64,000 nt of DNA. It comes from Streptomyces sp. NBC_00775 (lineage in GTDB: Bacteria > Actinomycetota > Actinomycetes > Streptomycetales > Streptomycetaceae). Shown piece after piece: positions 50,750 through 63,826 of this stretch. The number at the start of each line of letters is the position of its first letter. Positions within the stretch are counted from its first letter, which is position 1. The stretch spans positions 8,308,001 to 8,372,000 of the forward strand of contig NZ_CP108938.1 in NCBI RefSeq assembly GCF_036347135.1. The letters run 5' to 3'. The position numbers were made by a program, and so were the translations under genes. Under the pieces are notes generated by a model, which saw only the letters and a program-made list of their open reading frames with translations, was not told where the DNA came from and made no database searches.

Positions 50750-51481
50750 TCACAGCTTCCCGCCGCGCCGGCCGTCGCGCCGGGCGGGCGCGATGAGCGT
50801 GGAGAGATACGGCAGTGGTCCGCCGTCGAGCTCGCCCGCGGGCCGGATCGACTCGTCCTCGAGCCCGAGCGCGGACCCCCACACGGCGTCGTCGATCCGC
50901 CCGGTCTCGCGCAGCGCCTCCGCGACCTCCCGCGCCTGCCGCCCGAACTTGTAGGCGACGACCGTGCCGGGTCCGTTCAGGGCGTCCTTGAGCACCTCGG
51001 CCCCGGCGGTCACCGGCACCAGGGTGAGCGGCTCGGTCCCCTCCGTGAGCACGGCCCCCGACCGGGCGGCGAGATCCTGCATGGCGGTGATGCCGGGCAC
51101 GGTCTCGATCCCCGTACCCGGTACGAGCTCGCCGATGGTGTGCGCGAGATAGGTGAAGGTCGAGTACACGTTGGGGTCGCCGATGGTGGCGAACGCGACG
51201 ACCGCGTGCTTCCTGAGCAGCTCCGCGATCCGCGCACCGGCGGCGTCCCAGGCGGCCTCGCGGCGCCCCCGGTCGGACCGCTCGTTGAGCGCGAACACGA
51301 CCCGGAGGACCTTCTCCTCGGGCACGTAGTGCAGCACGGTCGCTTCCGCCCGCCCACGCTCCAGGGTGTCCATCACGGGTACGACCACGACCTCGGCGGT
51401 CCGCAGAGCGTTGACGCCCTTGACGGTCACCAGCTCCGGGTCACCGGGCCCGACCCCGACTCCGATCAGCTTGCTGCTCAT
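50750..51481 (-). CDS. cobI: Precorrin-2 C20-methyltransferase
   Basis: 243 aa methylase. LIGVGVGPGDPELVTVKGVN, AFATIGDPNVYSTFTYLAHT and VPGITAMQDLAARSGAVLTE are typical CobI motifs. ATG 51481 overlaps the cobB stop (ATGA). Last gene of the first cob block; its stop faces the ZIP gene stop, 17 nt away. Confidence 0.95.
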   Translation of the reverse strand: MSSKLIGVGVGPGDPELVTVKGVNALRTAEVVVVPVMDTLERGRAEATVLHYVPEEKVLRVVFALNERSDRGRREAAWDAAGARIAELLRKHAVVAFATIGDPNVYSTFTYLAHTIGELVPGTGIETVPGITAMQDLAARSGAVLTEGTEPLTLVPVTAGAEVLKDALNGPGTVVAYKFGRQAREVAEALRETGRIDDAVWGSALGLEDESIRPAGELDGGPLPYLSTLIAPARRDGRRGGKL

Positions 51482-52821
51482 GACGTCAGGCACCTCTCCA
51501 CGAACCGACGGGCGACACCGGGCTCGGCTGCCCAGTGCGTGTGCAGATAACTCGCGTGCACACCTTGTTGTACGAAACCTTCGACCCGCCGCTCAGGGGC
51601 GTGCACACCCCAGGCGGGAGCCGCCCCGGCGCCCGGTTCGACCACGGTCCGGTGAAACTCGTGCCCGCGCATCCGGGTCCCGACGCCCGCGAGCACACTG
51701 TCGCTGACGGCCACTGCGTCCCGGTAGCCCAGGGTGAGCCGTTCGCTCATCCGGGCGGTGGCGTCGAGCACCCCGCACATGGGCTGCCCGTCGAGCTCGC
51801 GGGAGAGATACAGCAACCCGGCGCACTCGGCGGCGACGGGCGCGCCACCGAGCGCGAGTTCGGCGACCGCCTTCCGCAGCGGCTCATTGGCGGACAGCTC
51901 GGGTGCGTACACCTCGGGGAACCCGCCCCCGATGACCAACCCGGCCGTACCGTCCGGCAGTTGCTCATCCCGCAGCGGATCGAAGGGGACGACCTCGGCT
52001 CCGGCCGCGGCCAGCAGCTCGGCATGCTCGGCGTAGGAGAAGGTGAAGGCGGCGCCACCGGCCACGGCGACGACCGGGCGTTCTCCCGTGGCGCCGGACG
52101 GCGGCTCCCACGGATCCTCCGGCAACGCGGGCGCGCTGCGCGCCAGCGCCAGCAGCGCGTCCAGGTCGCACCCTCGCCGCACCTGCTCGGCGAGCGCGGC
52201 CACGGCCTCCACGGCCTCCGCGCGCCGCTCGGCCACCGGCACCAGCCCAAGATGCCGAGACGGCGTGTCCACCTGCGCGGCACGCCGAAGCACCCCGAGA
52301 ACGGGCACCCCCGACTCGTCGAGAGCCTCCCGCAGCATCCGCTCATGCCGCTCGGATCCCACCTTGTTGAGGATCACCCCGGCGACCCGCACCCCGGGAT
52401 CCCAGGAAGCGAAACCGTGCACCAGCGCGGCCACGGACCGGGACTGCGACGACGCGTCGACGACCAGCACCACCGGCGCCCGGAGCAGCTTGGCGACATG
52501 AGCCGTGGAGGCCAGCTCCCCCTGCCCCGCGGCCCCGTCGAACAGCCCCATCACGCCCTCGACCACAGCGAGATCGCAGCCCCGCGCACCGTGCGCGAAC
52601 AGCGGCGAGACCAACTCCGCCCCGCACAGATAGGCGTCGAGATTCCGTCCCACGCGCCCGGTCGCGAGCGCGTGATACCCGGGATCGATGTAGTCGGGCC
52701 CCACCTTGTGCGGGGACACGGCAAGCCCCCGCGAGGCGAAGGCCGCCATCAGCCCCGTGGCAACGGTGGTCTTGCCGCTGCCCGAGGAGGGCGCGGCGAT
52801 GACCAGCCGAGGGACGGACAT
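51478..52821 (-). CDS. cobB: Cobyrinate a,c-diamide synthase
   Basis: 447 aa ATP-dependent glutamine amidotransferase that amidates the a and c carboxylates. P-loop-like APSSGSGKTTVATGLMAAF, VEGVMGLFDGAAGQGELAS, and the amidotransferase domain with GGGFPEVYAPELSANEPL and the catalytic Cys in AECAGLLYLS. ATG 52821 overlaps the cobO stop; two GTG codons at 52824 and 52827 are also possible and better spaced from gagggg. Confidence 0.95.
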   Translation of the reverse strand: MSVPRLVIAAPSSGSGKTTVATGLMAAFASRGLAVSPHKVGPDYIDPGYHALATGRVGRNLDAYLCGAELVSPLFAHGARGCDLAVVEGVMGLFDGAAGQGELASTAHVAKLLRAPVVLVVDASSQSRSVAALVHGFASWDPGVRVAGVILNKVGSERHERMLREALDESGVPVLGVLRRAAQVDTPSRHLGLVPVAERRAEAVEAVAALAEQVRRGCDLDALLALARSAPALPEDPWEPPSGATGERPVVAVAGGAAFTFSYAEHAELLAAAGAEVVPFDPLRDEQLPDGTAGLVIGGGFPEVYAPELSANEPLRKAVAELALGGAPVAAECAGLLYLSRELDGQPMCGVLDATARMSERLTLGYRDAVAVSDSVLAGVGTRMRGHEFHRTVVEPGAGAAPAWGVHAPERRVEGFVQQGVHASYLHTHWAAEPGVARRFVERCLTS

Positions 52822-53420
52822 CACCACTCGATACCCCTCTGGCCCTTCTGGCCGGCGTCCATCGGGTGCTTGACCTTGGACATGTCGGTCACGAGATCGG
52901 CGAACTCGACCAGCTTCTCGGGAGCGTTGCGCCCGGTGATCACGACATGCTGAGTCCCGGGCCGGTCCCGCAGAACGGCCAGCACCTCATCGACGTCCAC
53001 CCACCCCCAGTGCATGGGGTACGCGAACTCGTCCAGGACATACAGCTTGTACGTCTCGGCGGCGAGATCCCGCTTGACCTGCTCCCAGCCCTCGCGGGCC
53101 TTCTCCTCGTTGTCCATCTGGGAGTCGCGCTGGACCCAGGACCAGCCCTCGCCCATCTTGTGCCAGTCGACGGACCCGCCCTCGCCGGAGGCACCGAGCA
53201 CGCGCAGCGCGTTCTCCTCCCCGACCTTCCACTTCGCCGACTTGACGAACTGGAACACCCCGATGGGCCACCCTTGATTCCAGGCCCGCAGCGCCAGCCC
53301 GAACGCGGCCGTCGACTTGCCCTTCCCGATCCCCGTATGCACCACGACAAGGGGACGGTTCCGACGCTGACGCGTCGTCAGTCCGTCCTCCGGTACGACA
53401 CTCGGCTGCCCCTGCGGCAT
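52821..53420 (-). CDS. cobO: Cob(I)yrinic acid a,c-diamide adenosyltransferase
   Basis: 199 aa, CobA/CobO family. P-loop HTGIGKGKSTAAFGLALRAW, FVKSAKWKVGEENAL, and LYVLDEFAYPMHWGWVDVDE are typical. Attaches the adenosyl group to cobalt. Start ATG overlaps the TAA of the chelatase gene (TAATG). Confidence 0.96.
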   Translation of the reverse strand: MPQGQPSVVPEDGLTTRQRRNRPLVVVHTGIGKGKSTAAFGLALRAWNQGWPIGVFQFVKSAKWKVGEENALRVLGASGEGGSVDWHKMGEGWSWVQRDSQMDNEEKAREGWEQVKRDLAAETYKLYVLDEFAYPMHWGWVDVDEVLAVLRDRPGTQHVVITGRNAPEKLVEFADLVTDMSKVKHPMDAGQKGQRGIEW

Positions 53421-55425
53421 TACGCGGCCCTCCTCGAAGTCCCCTGCACATCCCTGACAAGACCGGCGATGGAATCGGCCCGCAGCTCCTCCAGCGTCAC
53501 CGCGGTGCCGCCCAGTTCACCCGCGAGCTGCCCCGCGAGCCCGAGCCGCACCGGCCCCGCCTCGCAGTCGACGACCACCGAGGCGACCCCGTCGGCCGCG
53601 AACAGCCGCGCCGCACGCCCCGCGAGCGCGACCGGCTCCGGCCCGCCCGTGGCCCGCCCGTCGGTCACGACGACGACCAGCGGCCGCCGCGCCGCGTCCC
53701 GCAGCCGCTCGACCCGCAGCACATCGTGCGCCCGCAGCAGCCCCGCCGCGAGCGGCGTCCGCCCGCCCGTGGGCAGCGACTCCAGCCGGGCCGCCGCCGC
53801 GTCCACGGACGAGGTGGGCGGCAACGCGACCTCGGCGTCCTTCCCGCGGAAGGTCACCAGCCCCACCTTGTCCCGCCGCTGATACGCGTCGAGCAGCAGC
53901 GACAGCACCGCACCCTTCACGGCACTCATCCGCTGCCGCGCCGCCATCGACCCGGAGGCGTCCACGACGAACAGCACGAGGTTGCCCTCACGCCCCTCCC
54001 GCGTCGCCTGCCGCAGATCGTCCCGCCGTACGACGAGACCGCGCCCCGACCGGCCGCGCGCCCGCTGATGCGGCGCCGCCGCCTGCACGGTCGCCGCCAG
54101 GTGCAGCTTGGTGAGCGCCCCCTGGGGCCGCCGCGAACCGGTGGTCCGACCGTGCTCGGTCCGCGCCCGCGAACGCCGCCCGGCCGCGCCCTCACCGAGC
54201 CCGGGCACGCTCAGCACCTTCGCGCGAAAGGGTTCACCGGCGCGTACGGGGGACTGCTCGCCGCCACCCCGCGCGGCCGGCGCCTGCCCGTCGTCCGAGG
54301 GCTCGCCCTGCGCCGGAACGTCACCGGCGGGGGAGTCCCCCTCCGGCCCGTCCTGCGGCGGCTGCCCGCCCCCGCCGGGCCCGTCCGGATCCGGATCGTC
54401 GTCCTGGTCCTCGCCCTGCCCGCCGAACTCCTCCAGCGTCTCGTCGAGCTTGTCCTCGTCGAGTCCCGGCGCGTCAAAGGGGTTGCGCCGCCGCCGGTGC
54501 GGCAGCGCGAGCAGCGCCGCCTGCCGTACGTCCTCGGCGAGCACCTCGGTCCGCCCCGCCCACGCGGCGAGCGCGGTCGCGGTCCGGGCCATGACGATGT
54601 CGGCCCGCATGCCGTCGACCTCGAAGGCCGCGCAGGTCGCCGCGATCTGCCGCAGCACCCCGTCACCGAGCCGCACGGACGGCAACAGCTCCCGCGCCGC
54701 CACGATCCGCGCCCGTACGGCGGACTCCTCATCCGCCCACCGCACGGCGAAACCGTCCGGATCGTCGTCGTACGCGAGCCGCCGCCGTACGACCTCCACC
54801 CGCTGATCGGGCTCCCGCGAGGCCGCGACCTCGACGGTCAGCCCGAACCGGTCGAGGAGCTGAGGCCTGAGCTCACCCTCCTCAGGGTTCATGGTCCCGA
54901 CGAGCAGGAAGCGGGCGGCATGCCGTACGGAGACGCCCTCGCGCTCTACGTACGAGGCGCCCATCGCAGCAGCGTCCAGCAGCAGGTCGACGAGATGGTC
55001 ATGGAGAAGATTGACCTCGTCGACGTACAGGATCCCGCGGTGCGCGTCGGCCAGCAGGCCGGGCTCGAAGGCCTTCACGCCCTCCGCGAGCGCCCGCTCG
55101 ATGTCGAGCGCGCCGACCAGCCGGTCCTCGGAGGCGCCGACGGGCAACTCCACCATGCGGGCGGGCCGTTGGGTGCCCGCGCCGACCTCGTGCGGGCCGT
55201 CCGGGCAGGCCGGATCGGGCGCGGCGGGCGCGCACGAGAAGCGGCACCCGGCGACGACGTCCACGGCCGGCATCAGAGCCGAAAGGGCGCGTACGGCCGT
55301 GGACTTGGCGGTGCCCTTCTCGCCGCGGACCAGCACACCGCCCACGGCCGGCGACACGGCGTTCAGCAGCAGCGCGAGCCGCAGATCGTCCTGGCCGACC
55401 ACGGCCGTGAACGGAAACGGAGTAC

Positions 55426-55429
<4 letters not shown>
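53420..55429 (-). CDS. Putative cobaltochelatase, ChlI-ChlD fusion
   Basis: 669 aa. N-terminal AAA+ ATPase (Walker A GEKGTAKST near 37-45; Walker B GILYVDEVNLLHDHL), then an acidic, Pro/Gly-rich linker (about 325-440, many Asp), and a C-terminal von Willebrand A domain with MIDAS motif DASGSM. It replaces CobS and CobT of the classical aerobic chelatase and should work with CobN. Overlaps cobN by ATGA. Confidence 0.92.
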
Positions 55430-59075
<3,646 letters not shown>

Positions 59076-59079
<4 letters not shown>

Positions 59080-60608
59080 GCGGGCGCTCCCGGTGGAATG
59101 AAAGGCAGTCCTGATGGCGCGCCCGACTCGATGAGCCGCCAGAGCGCGTCCGTGTCCGCGTGTTCCTCGATCAGATCGCCGAGCCGGTCCAACTGCTCCT
59201 CGCGCAGCGCCGCGAACGACGTGTCGGCGGCCGGCACGAAACGGCGGCCCGCGGCGGCCGCCACCTCGCGCAGAAAGGCACGCCGGAACCCGTCCGACTC
59301 CAGCGAGCCGTGCCAGTGCGTGCCCCAGACGGCGCCGACCCGGCAGCCGTCCAAGAACGGCTCGCCGCCTGTCACGTCGGCGACACCGTGGTGGATCTCG
59401 TACCCCTCGACGTACTCGCCGAGCGCTTCGCCGACCGGCCGGGTGAGGGTCTTCTCGCGCGCGAACCGCACGCGTACGGGGAGGAGCCCGAGCCCGTCGA
59501 CCTGACCGGCGCGCGACTCGACCTCGTCCTCGATGTGCTCGCCGAGGACCTGGAAGCCACCGCAGATGCCCAGCACGGGCCGCCCCTCGGCGGCCCGGCG
59601 TGCGATCGCGTCCGCGAGTCCGCGCTCCCGCAGCCACTCCAGCGCCTTCACCGTCCCCCGGGTCCCCGGTACGACGACGAGGTCGGCGTCTGCCAGCTCC
59701 TCGGCCCGGTCCACGAACCGCACGACGACACCCGGCTCGGCGGCCAGCGCGTCCACGTCCGTGAAGTTGGACATCAGGGGGACCGCGCAGACGGCGACCC
59801 GCAGGACGTCCGCGCCGACGGGTTCCGCCACGACGGACTCCCGCACGGCACCCCGCAGCGAGACGCGCAGCCCGTCCTCCTCGTCGATGCCGAGACCGTG
59901 CTGGAAGGGGAGGACGCCGTAGGAGCGCCGCCCGGTGAGGCCGTGAAGCATGTCGAGCCCCGGCTCCAGCAGGGAGACATCCCCCCTGAACTTGTTGACG
60001 AGGAACCCGGCGACGAACTCCTGGTCCTCGCGCGACAGCAGCGCGACCGTCCCGAAGAACGAGGCGAACACGCCCCCGCGGTCGATGTCGCCGACGACGA
60101 GCACGGGCAGCCGCGCGTTCCGCGCGATCCCCATGTTCACGATGTCCGTCCGCCGCAGATTGATCTCGGCGGGACTCCCGGCCCCCTCACAGATCACCGC
60201 GTCATACGTGCCCCGCAACTCGGCGAGGCAGTCCAGCACGGTCCCCAGAAGGGCCTCCTGGCGCCCGCCGTGATAGCCGCGCGCGGTCATCTCACCCACC
60301 GGTTTGCCCATGAGGACGACCTGACTGCTGCGGTCGCTCCCCGGCTTGAGCAGCACGGGATTCATCAGCGCGGTGGGCTCGACGCGCGCGGCCTGCGCCT
60401 GCATGGCCTGCGCGCGCCCGATCTCGGCGCCCTCGCGGGTCACGAACGAGTTCAGCGACATGTTCTGCGCCTTGAACGGCGCGACCTTGACGCCCTGCCG
60501 CACCAGCCACCGGCAGATCCCGGCGGTGACGACGCTCTTGCCGGCGTCGGAGGTGGTCCCGGCGACGAGGAGTCCGCCGCCCGTTCCGCCGCTCGTTTCG
60601 CCGCTCAT
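59076..60608 (-). CDS. cobQ: Cobyric acid synthase
   Basis: 510 aa glutamine amidotransferase adding four amides to the corrin ring. [54 protein letters not shown] are synthetase motifs; [13 protein letters not shown] holds the catalytic Cys and [10 protein letters not shown] the His. ATGA overlap with cobD. Confidence 0.97.
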
Positions 60609-61561
60609 GAGGTACGTCCCTTCGCGAGAAGTCTCTGGGAGAGCAGTCGCCCGGCGGCACTCACGCCGAGGGCGAGCCAGCTCACACGCCGCGACAGCCG
60701 TACGGCCCGCTCGATGTCGTCGACTTGGACGGCGCGCCCGGTGCGGTTGAGCACGGGCCGGTGCTCGACCCGCCCCCCGTAGGCGAGCGTCCCGCCGAGC
60801 CGCACCCCGAGCGCCCCCGCGAACGAGGCCTCCACAGGCCCGGCGTTGGGGCTCGGATGCTTACGGGCGTCGGCACGCCAGGCGCGTACGGCACCCCGCG
60901 GATCACTTCCGGCCGCGCTCGCGAGCACGGCGGTCAGCCGAGCCCCCGGCCACCCGGCCACATCGTCCAGGCGTGCGGAAGCCCACCCGTACCGCCGGTA
61001 CTTGGGGGACTTGTGTCCGACCATGGCGTCGAGCGTGTTCACGGCGCGGAAGGCGACCAGCCCGGGTGCGCCGCCCACAGCGCCCCACACCAGTGCCCCC
61101 ACCACCGCGTCGGAGGTGTTCTCGGCGACGGACTCGACGACGGCCCGCGCGATGCCGTCGGAGTCCAGCGCCTGGGGATCCCGCCCGCACAGATGGGGCA
61201 GCCGCTCCCGGGCCACCTCGACATCGCCGGCCGCGAGCGCGTCGCCGATCGCGCGGGCCTCGCGGCCGAGGGAGGTCCCCCCGACTACGGCCCAAGTGGC
61301 GGCGGCGGTCAGCGCGATGGAGGCGGTACGGGAGGCGCGTACGGAATGGCTCGCGAGCGCCGCGAGCCCTGCGGCACCGCCCACGCACACGGCGGTGTGC
61401 AGCGCGCCCCACCCGCGGTGGTCCCGCCACAACACCCGCTCCACGGCTCCCGCGGCCCGCCCGAACGCGGCGACCGGATGCCCCCGGCGAGGGTCGCCGA
61501 GCAGCAGGTCGCCGAGGAGGCCGGCGGTGGCGCCGTACGCGAAGACGCGATCGGCACGCAT
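60605..61561 (-). CDS. cobD: Adenosylcobinamide-phosphate synthase
   Basis: 318 aa membrane protein (CobD/CbiB) attaching aminopropanol phosphate to cobyric acid. [40 protein letters not shown] and [20 protein letters not shown] are conserved. ATG 61561 has no own Shine-Dalgarno; a hairpin (61570-61585) and the end of a leader ORF (TGA at 61566) lie just upstream, so translation is probably coupled. Confidence 0.94.
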   Translation of the reverse strand: MRADRVFAYGATAGLLGDLLLGDPRRGHPVAAFGRAAGAVERVLWRDHRGWGALHTAVCVGGAAGLAALASHSVRASRTASIALTAAATWAVVGGTSLGREARAIGDALAAGDVEVARERLPHLCGRDPQALDSDGIARAVVESVAENTSDAVVGALVWGAVGGAPGLVAFRAVNTLDAMVGHKSPKYRRYGWASARLDDVAGWPGARLTAVLASAAGSDPRGAVRAWRADARKHPSPNAGPVEASFAGALGVRLGGTLAYGGRVEHRPVLNRTGRAVQVDDIERAVRLSRRVSWLALGVSAAGRLLSQRLLAKGRTS

Positions 61562-61565
61562 CGGT

Positions 61566-61643
61566 TCAGCCGACCGTCGGGTCGGGAACAACCGTCGTTC
61601 GCGTCACTCGCGTCGTTGGCAGGGCACTTGGGCAGCCGCGCAT
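61566..61643 (-). CDS. 25-codon leader ORF between riboswitch and cobD
   Basis: ATG 61643 is preceded by gagga at 9 nt spacing, better than anything ahead of cobD. The 25-residue product (MRGCPSALPTTRVTRTT, then a Pro/Val-rich end) ends with TGA 4 nt before the cobD ATG, in a different frame. It overlaps hairpin CCGACC-gtcg-GGTCGG at 61570-61585. The arrangement suggests that ribosomes translating this leader open the hairpin and re-initiate at cobD, so the riboswitch may act on the leader's ribosome site. Confidence 0.55.
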   Translation of the reverse strand: MRGCPSALPTTRVTRTTVVPDPTVG

Positions 61644-61690
61644 GGCGATATGTCCTCACTCAGGGTGTCCACGCCCTGGTTCGACGAGAC

Positions 61691-61784
61691 CGGCGGTGAG
61701 AGTTCCTGGCTCCCGGGGACTTCCTTCCCCGGTGACAGTGGCGGGACCGCGCCGGACTCACACCGGCTTCCTCTCATGCCGCCG
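61691..61784 (-). promoter_or_regulatory. Cobalamin riboswitch upstream of the cobD operon
   Basis: Read on the minus strand: P1 strands CGGCGG-ca-TGAGAG (61784-61771) and CTCTCACCGCCG (61702-61691) give 12 bp with a CA bulge. The core has GGAAGCCGGTGTGAGTCCGG, then GCGGTCCCGCCACTGT, a GGGGA...TCCCC stem, and the B12 box GGGAGCCAGGAACTC. This matches the actinobacterial cobalamin riboswitch. Switching probably controls the downstream leader ORF and cobD; I see no U-tract terminator between it and cobD. Confidence 0.9.
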
Positions 61785-61934
61785 TACTTGGCTCGGGCAG
61801 TCCACCACGGGGTTGGAAGACCCGTCAACTTGCTGTTGACCTGCGACGGGGGAGTGTGCTGAGACCCACACCGCCGCCACCCCGGCCTGCCCGACGAGAC
61901 CGACTTGCACCGAATTCCCCTGTGGGGGGCGGCA
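61777..61934 (-). promoter_or_regulatory. Second structured leader element resembling a degenerate cobalamin aptamer
   Basis: Directly upstream of the riboswitch. On the minus strand TGCCGCC (61934-61928) can pair with GGCGGCA (61783-61777). Inside are GGGGAATTCGGTGCAAGTC, which looks like the 5' aptamer core, and CCCGAGCCAAGTA, which looks like a B12 box, plus a GTCAAC/GTTGAC hairpin. The L5 stem has mismatches, so binding is doubtful. Its closing strand overlaps the 5' P1 strand of the riboswitch at 61779-61783. Confidence 0.45.
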
Positions 61935-61960
61935 GTCCACGGATGCGCTGATGATCACGG

Positions 61961-61987
61961 AGCGTAGGCATCCGAAATGCCTGGCAA
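61961..61987 (-). promoter_or_regulatory. Possible promoter of the cobD leader
   Basis: On the minus strand TTGCCA (61987-61982) and TACGCT (61966-61961) are 15 nt apart. A GGCAT-ttcgg-ATGCC inverted repeat forms the spacer. The short spacer makes this a weak match. Position fits a transcript that would contain both structured elements. Confidence 0.35.
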
Positions 61988-62050
61988 GACGCTCTGCGTG
62001 AAGGTGCGGAACGGGTACGCCGAGCTGTCCCGCCGCTTTCCCGCCGACGC

Positions 62051-62108
62051 GGAAAAAGAACCGCCCTGCTCACCGTCACCAGGAAACGGTGACCGATGAG
62101 CAGGGCGG
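62051..62108 (-). terminator. Intrinsic terminator of the pit operon
   Basis: CCGCCCTGCTCA and TGAGCAGGGCGG flank an inner TCACC...GGTGA stem, forming a long hairpin; on the minus strand it is followed by ttcttttt. It lies 63 nt after the small membrane protein gene and separates it from the cobD leader. No gene is present in 61644-62170 beyond the features listed. Confidence 0.85.
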
Positions 62109-62170
62109 CAAGGATCGTGCGGTCCTCAGAGGGGATCGTGCGGTGCTCGCACCACGATCGGCCGGATGCT

Positions 62171-62386
62171 TCAGGCGACGATCAGGGAGATGCCGTACGC
62201 CACCGCCGCAGCGCAGGCCGCGAAGCAGACGTACGCGCCCGTGGCCGCCGCGGCGGCCGGACCGCCCTGGGCCGACTCCTTCTTGGAGAGGCCGACGACG
62301 CCGAGGGTGAAGAGGCCGACGAGGGCCACGGTCACTCCGAGGCTCACTCCGATGACGGACCCGAGGGCTGCCCAGTCGATGTTCAT
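62171..62386 (-). CDS. Small membrane protein downstream of pit
   Basis: 71 aa with two hydrophobic helices (GSVIGVSLGVTVALVGLFTLG and GAYVCFAACAAAVAYGISLIV) joined by a short SKKESAQGGP loop. I do not recognise a named family. Starts 20 nt after the Pit gene with ggaaggaa upstream, so it is cotranscribed and may be a partner or stabiliser of the transporter, though this is inference. Confidence 0.8.
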   Translation of the reverse strand: MNIDWAALGSVIGVSLGVTVALVGLFTLGVVGLSKKESAQGGPAAAAATGAYVCFAACAAAVAYGISLIVA

Positions 62387-62406
62387 GCTGTTTCTTCCTT
62401 TGGGTC

Positions 62407-63648
62407 TCAGGCCATGGCCGACGGAGCCGACGGGTTCGCCGCGGTCTCGGCGGGAGCCGGAATGGTGGCCGTGAGGTCATCGGTGAGGCTGCCGGCCGGG
62501 GGCGGGGTCACGGCGGCGATGGCCGTGGTCACCACACCGGCGGGCTCCTCGGTCTCGTTGACGTTGGTGGCGTCGACGACCTCGCGACGCGAGATCCGCC
62601 AGATCGCGGCGCTGGAGGCGACCAGGAAGACGGCGACGAGCGCGGTGCCCCAGTCGCCGAGGCCGGTGACCCACTCGGCGCCCGCGCCGACCAGCGCGGC
62701 GGCCGGCAGCGTCAGACCCCAGGCGACGAACATCCGGGTGGCGGTGGACCAGCGGACCACGCCGCCCTTGCGGCCGAGGCCGGCGCCCATCACGGAACCG
62801 GAGACGGAGTGCGTGGTGGAGAGGGAGAAGCCGATGTGGGAGGAGGCCAGGATGACCGTGGCCGCGCTGGTCTGGGCGGCGAAGCCCTGCTGCGGCTGGA
62901 GGTCGGTCAGGCCCTTGCCCATCGTGCGGATGATGCGCCAGCCGCCCAGGTAGGTGCCGAGCGCGATGGCGAGACCGGCGGAGAGGATCACCCAGACCGG
63001 CGGATCGGCGTCGGGGGCGATGGCGCCACCGGCGATCAGGGCCAGGGTGATGATGCCCATCGTCTTCTGGGCGTCGTTGGTGCCGTGGGCCAGCGAGACC
63101 AGACCGGCGGAGGCTATCTGGCCGGCGCGGTAGCCCTTCGCGGTGGCCTTGGTGTCGGCGTTCTTACTGAGCCTGTACGACAGCCGCGTGGCGAGCATCG
63201 CGGCGATGCCCGCGACGATCGGGGCCGCGACGGCGGGCAGCAGCACCTTGCCGACCAGGACGTCCCCGTGCACCGCGCCGGTGCCGGCGGAGGCGATGGT
63301 GGCGCCGACCAGGCCGCCCATGAGGGCGTGCGAGGAACTGGACGGGAGGCCGACGAGCCACGTCAGCAGATTCCAGAGGATGGCACCGACAAGCGCCGCG
63401 AAGATCACTTCGGGCTGGATGCCGGATTCGTCGACGAGGCCTTTGGAGATCGTGTTGGCGACCTCCACCGAGAGGAAGGCGCCGACAAGGTTGAGGACGG
63501 CGGACATAGCCACCGCGACCTTGGGCTTGAGCGCGCCGGTCGAGATGGTGGTGGCCATCGCGTTGGCGGTGTCGTGGAAACCGTTCGTGAAATCGAACAC
63601 GAGAGCGGTGACGATCACGATTCCGAGGAGGAGCGTGATGTGTTCCAT
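62407..63648 (-). CDS. pitH2: Low-affinity inorganic phosphate transporter, Pit family
   Basis: 413 aa with about ten membrane segments. Both family signature repeats are visible: DFTNGFHDTANAMATTISTG in the N-half and SLAHGTNDAQKTMGIITLAL in the C-half. Cytosolic loops are short; the C-terminus is a soluble Pro/Thr/Ala tail. A PHO box lies 48-69 nt ahead of the start, so phosphate control by PhoP is expected. The symbol follows my recollection of pitH2 (SCO1845) in S. coelicolor at the same position beside the cob genes; not verified. Confidence 0.93.
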   Translation of the reverse strand: MEHITLLLGIVIVTALVFDFTNGFHDTANAMATTISTGALKPKVAVAMSAVLNLVGAFLSVEVANTISKGLVDESGIQPEVIFAALVGAILWNLLTWLVGLPSSSSHALMGGLVGATIASAGTGAVHGDVLVGKVLLPAVAAPIVAGIAAMLATRLSYRLSKNADTKATAKGYRAGQIASAGLVSLAHGTNDAQKTMGIITLALIAGGAIAPDADPPVWVILSAGLAIALGTYLGGWRIIRTMGKGLTDLQPQQGFAAQTSAATVILASSHIGFSLSTTHSVSGSVMGAGLGRKGGVVRWSTATRMFVAWGLTLPAAALVGAGAEWVTGLGDWGTALVAVFLVASSAAIWRISRREVVDATNVNETEEPAGVVTTAIAAVTPPPAGSLTDDLTATIPAPAETAANPSAPSAMA

Positions 63649-63695
63649 TTACCCAGGCTTCTGTTTGACGTCAGTGGCATGTGGACCGTAGGCAA

Positions 63696-63717
63696 CCTGG
63701 GTGAACGGAAGATGAAC
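63696..63717 (-). promoter_or_regulatory. PHO box (PhoP operator) of pit
   Basis: On the minus strand two direct 11-nt units, GTTCATCTTCC and GTTCACCCAGG, in tandem. Both match the GTTCACC-type direct repeat unit bound by PhoP in Streptomyces. Located 48 nt upstream of the Pit ATG. A less perfect third unit (TTGCCTACGG) may follow. Confidence 0.85.
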
Positions 63718-63826
63718 TGGGGCGGGCGATGGGGTGTCTCAAAGGGTGGACCGCCCCTCCGTTTGTGTCGAAGGGGCGGCCGGCCGGCTCGAACGAAGGC
63801 GGAATATCGGGCTCCGAGGGCCGTTT

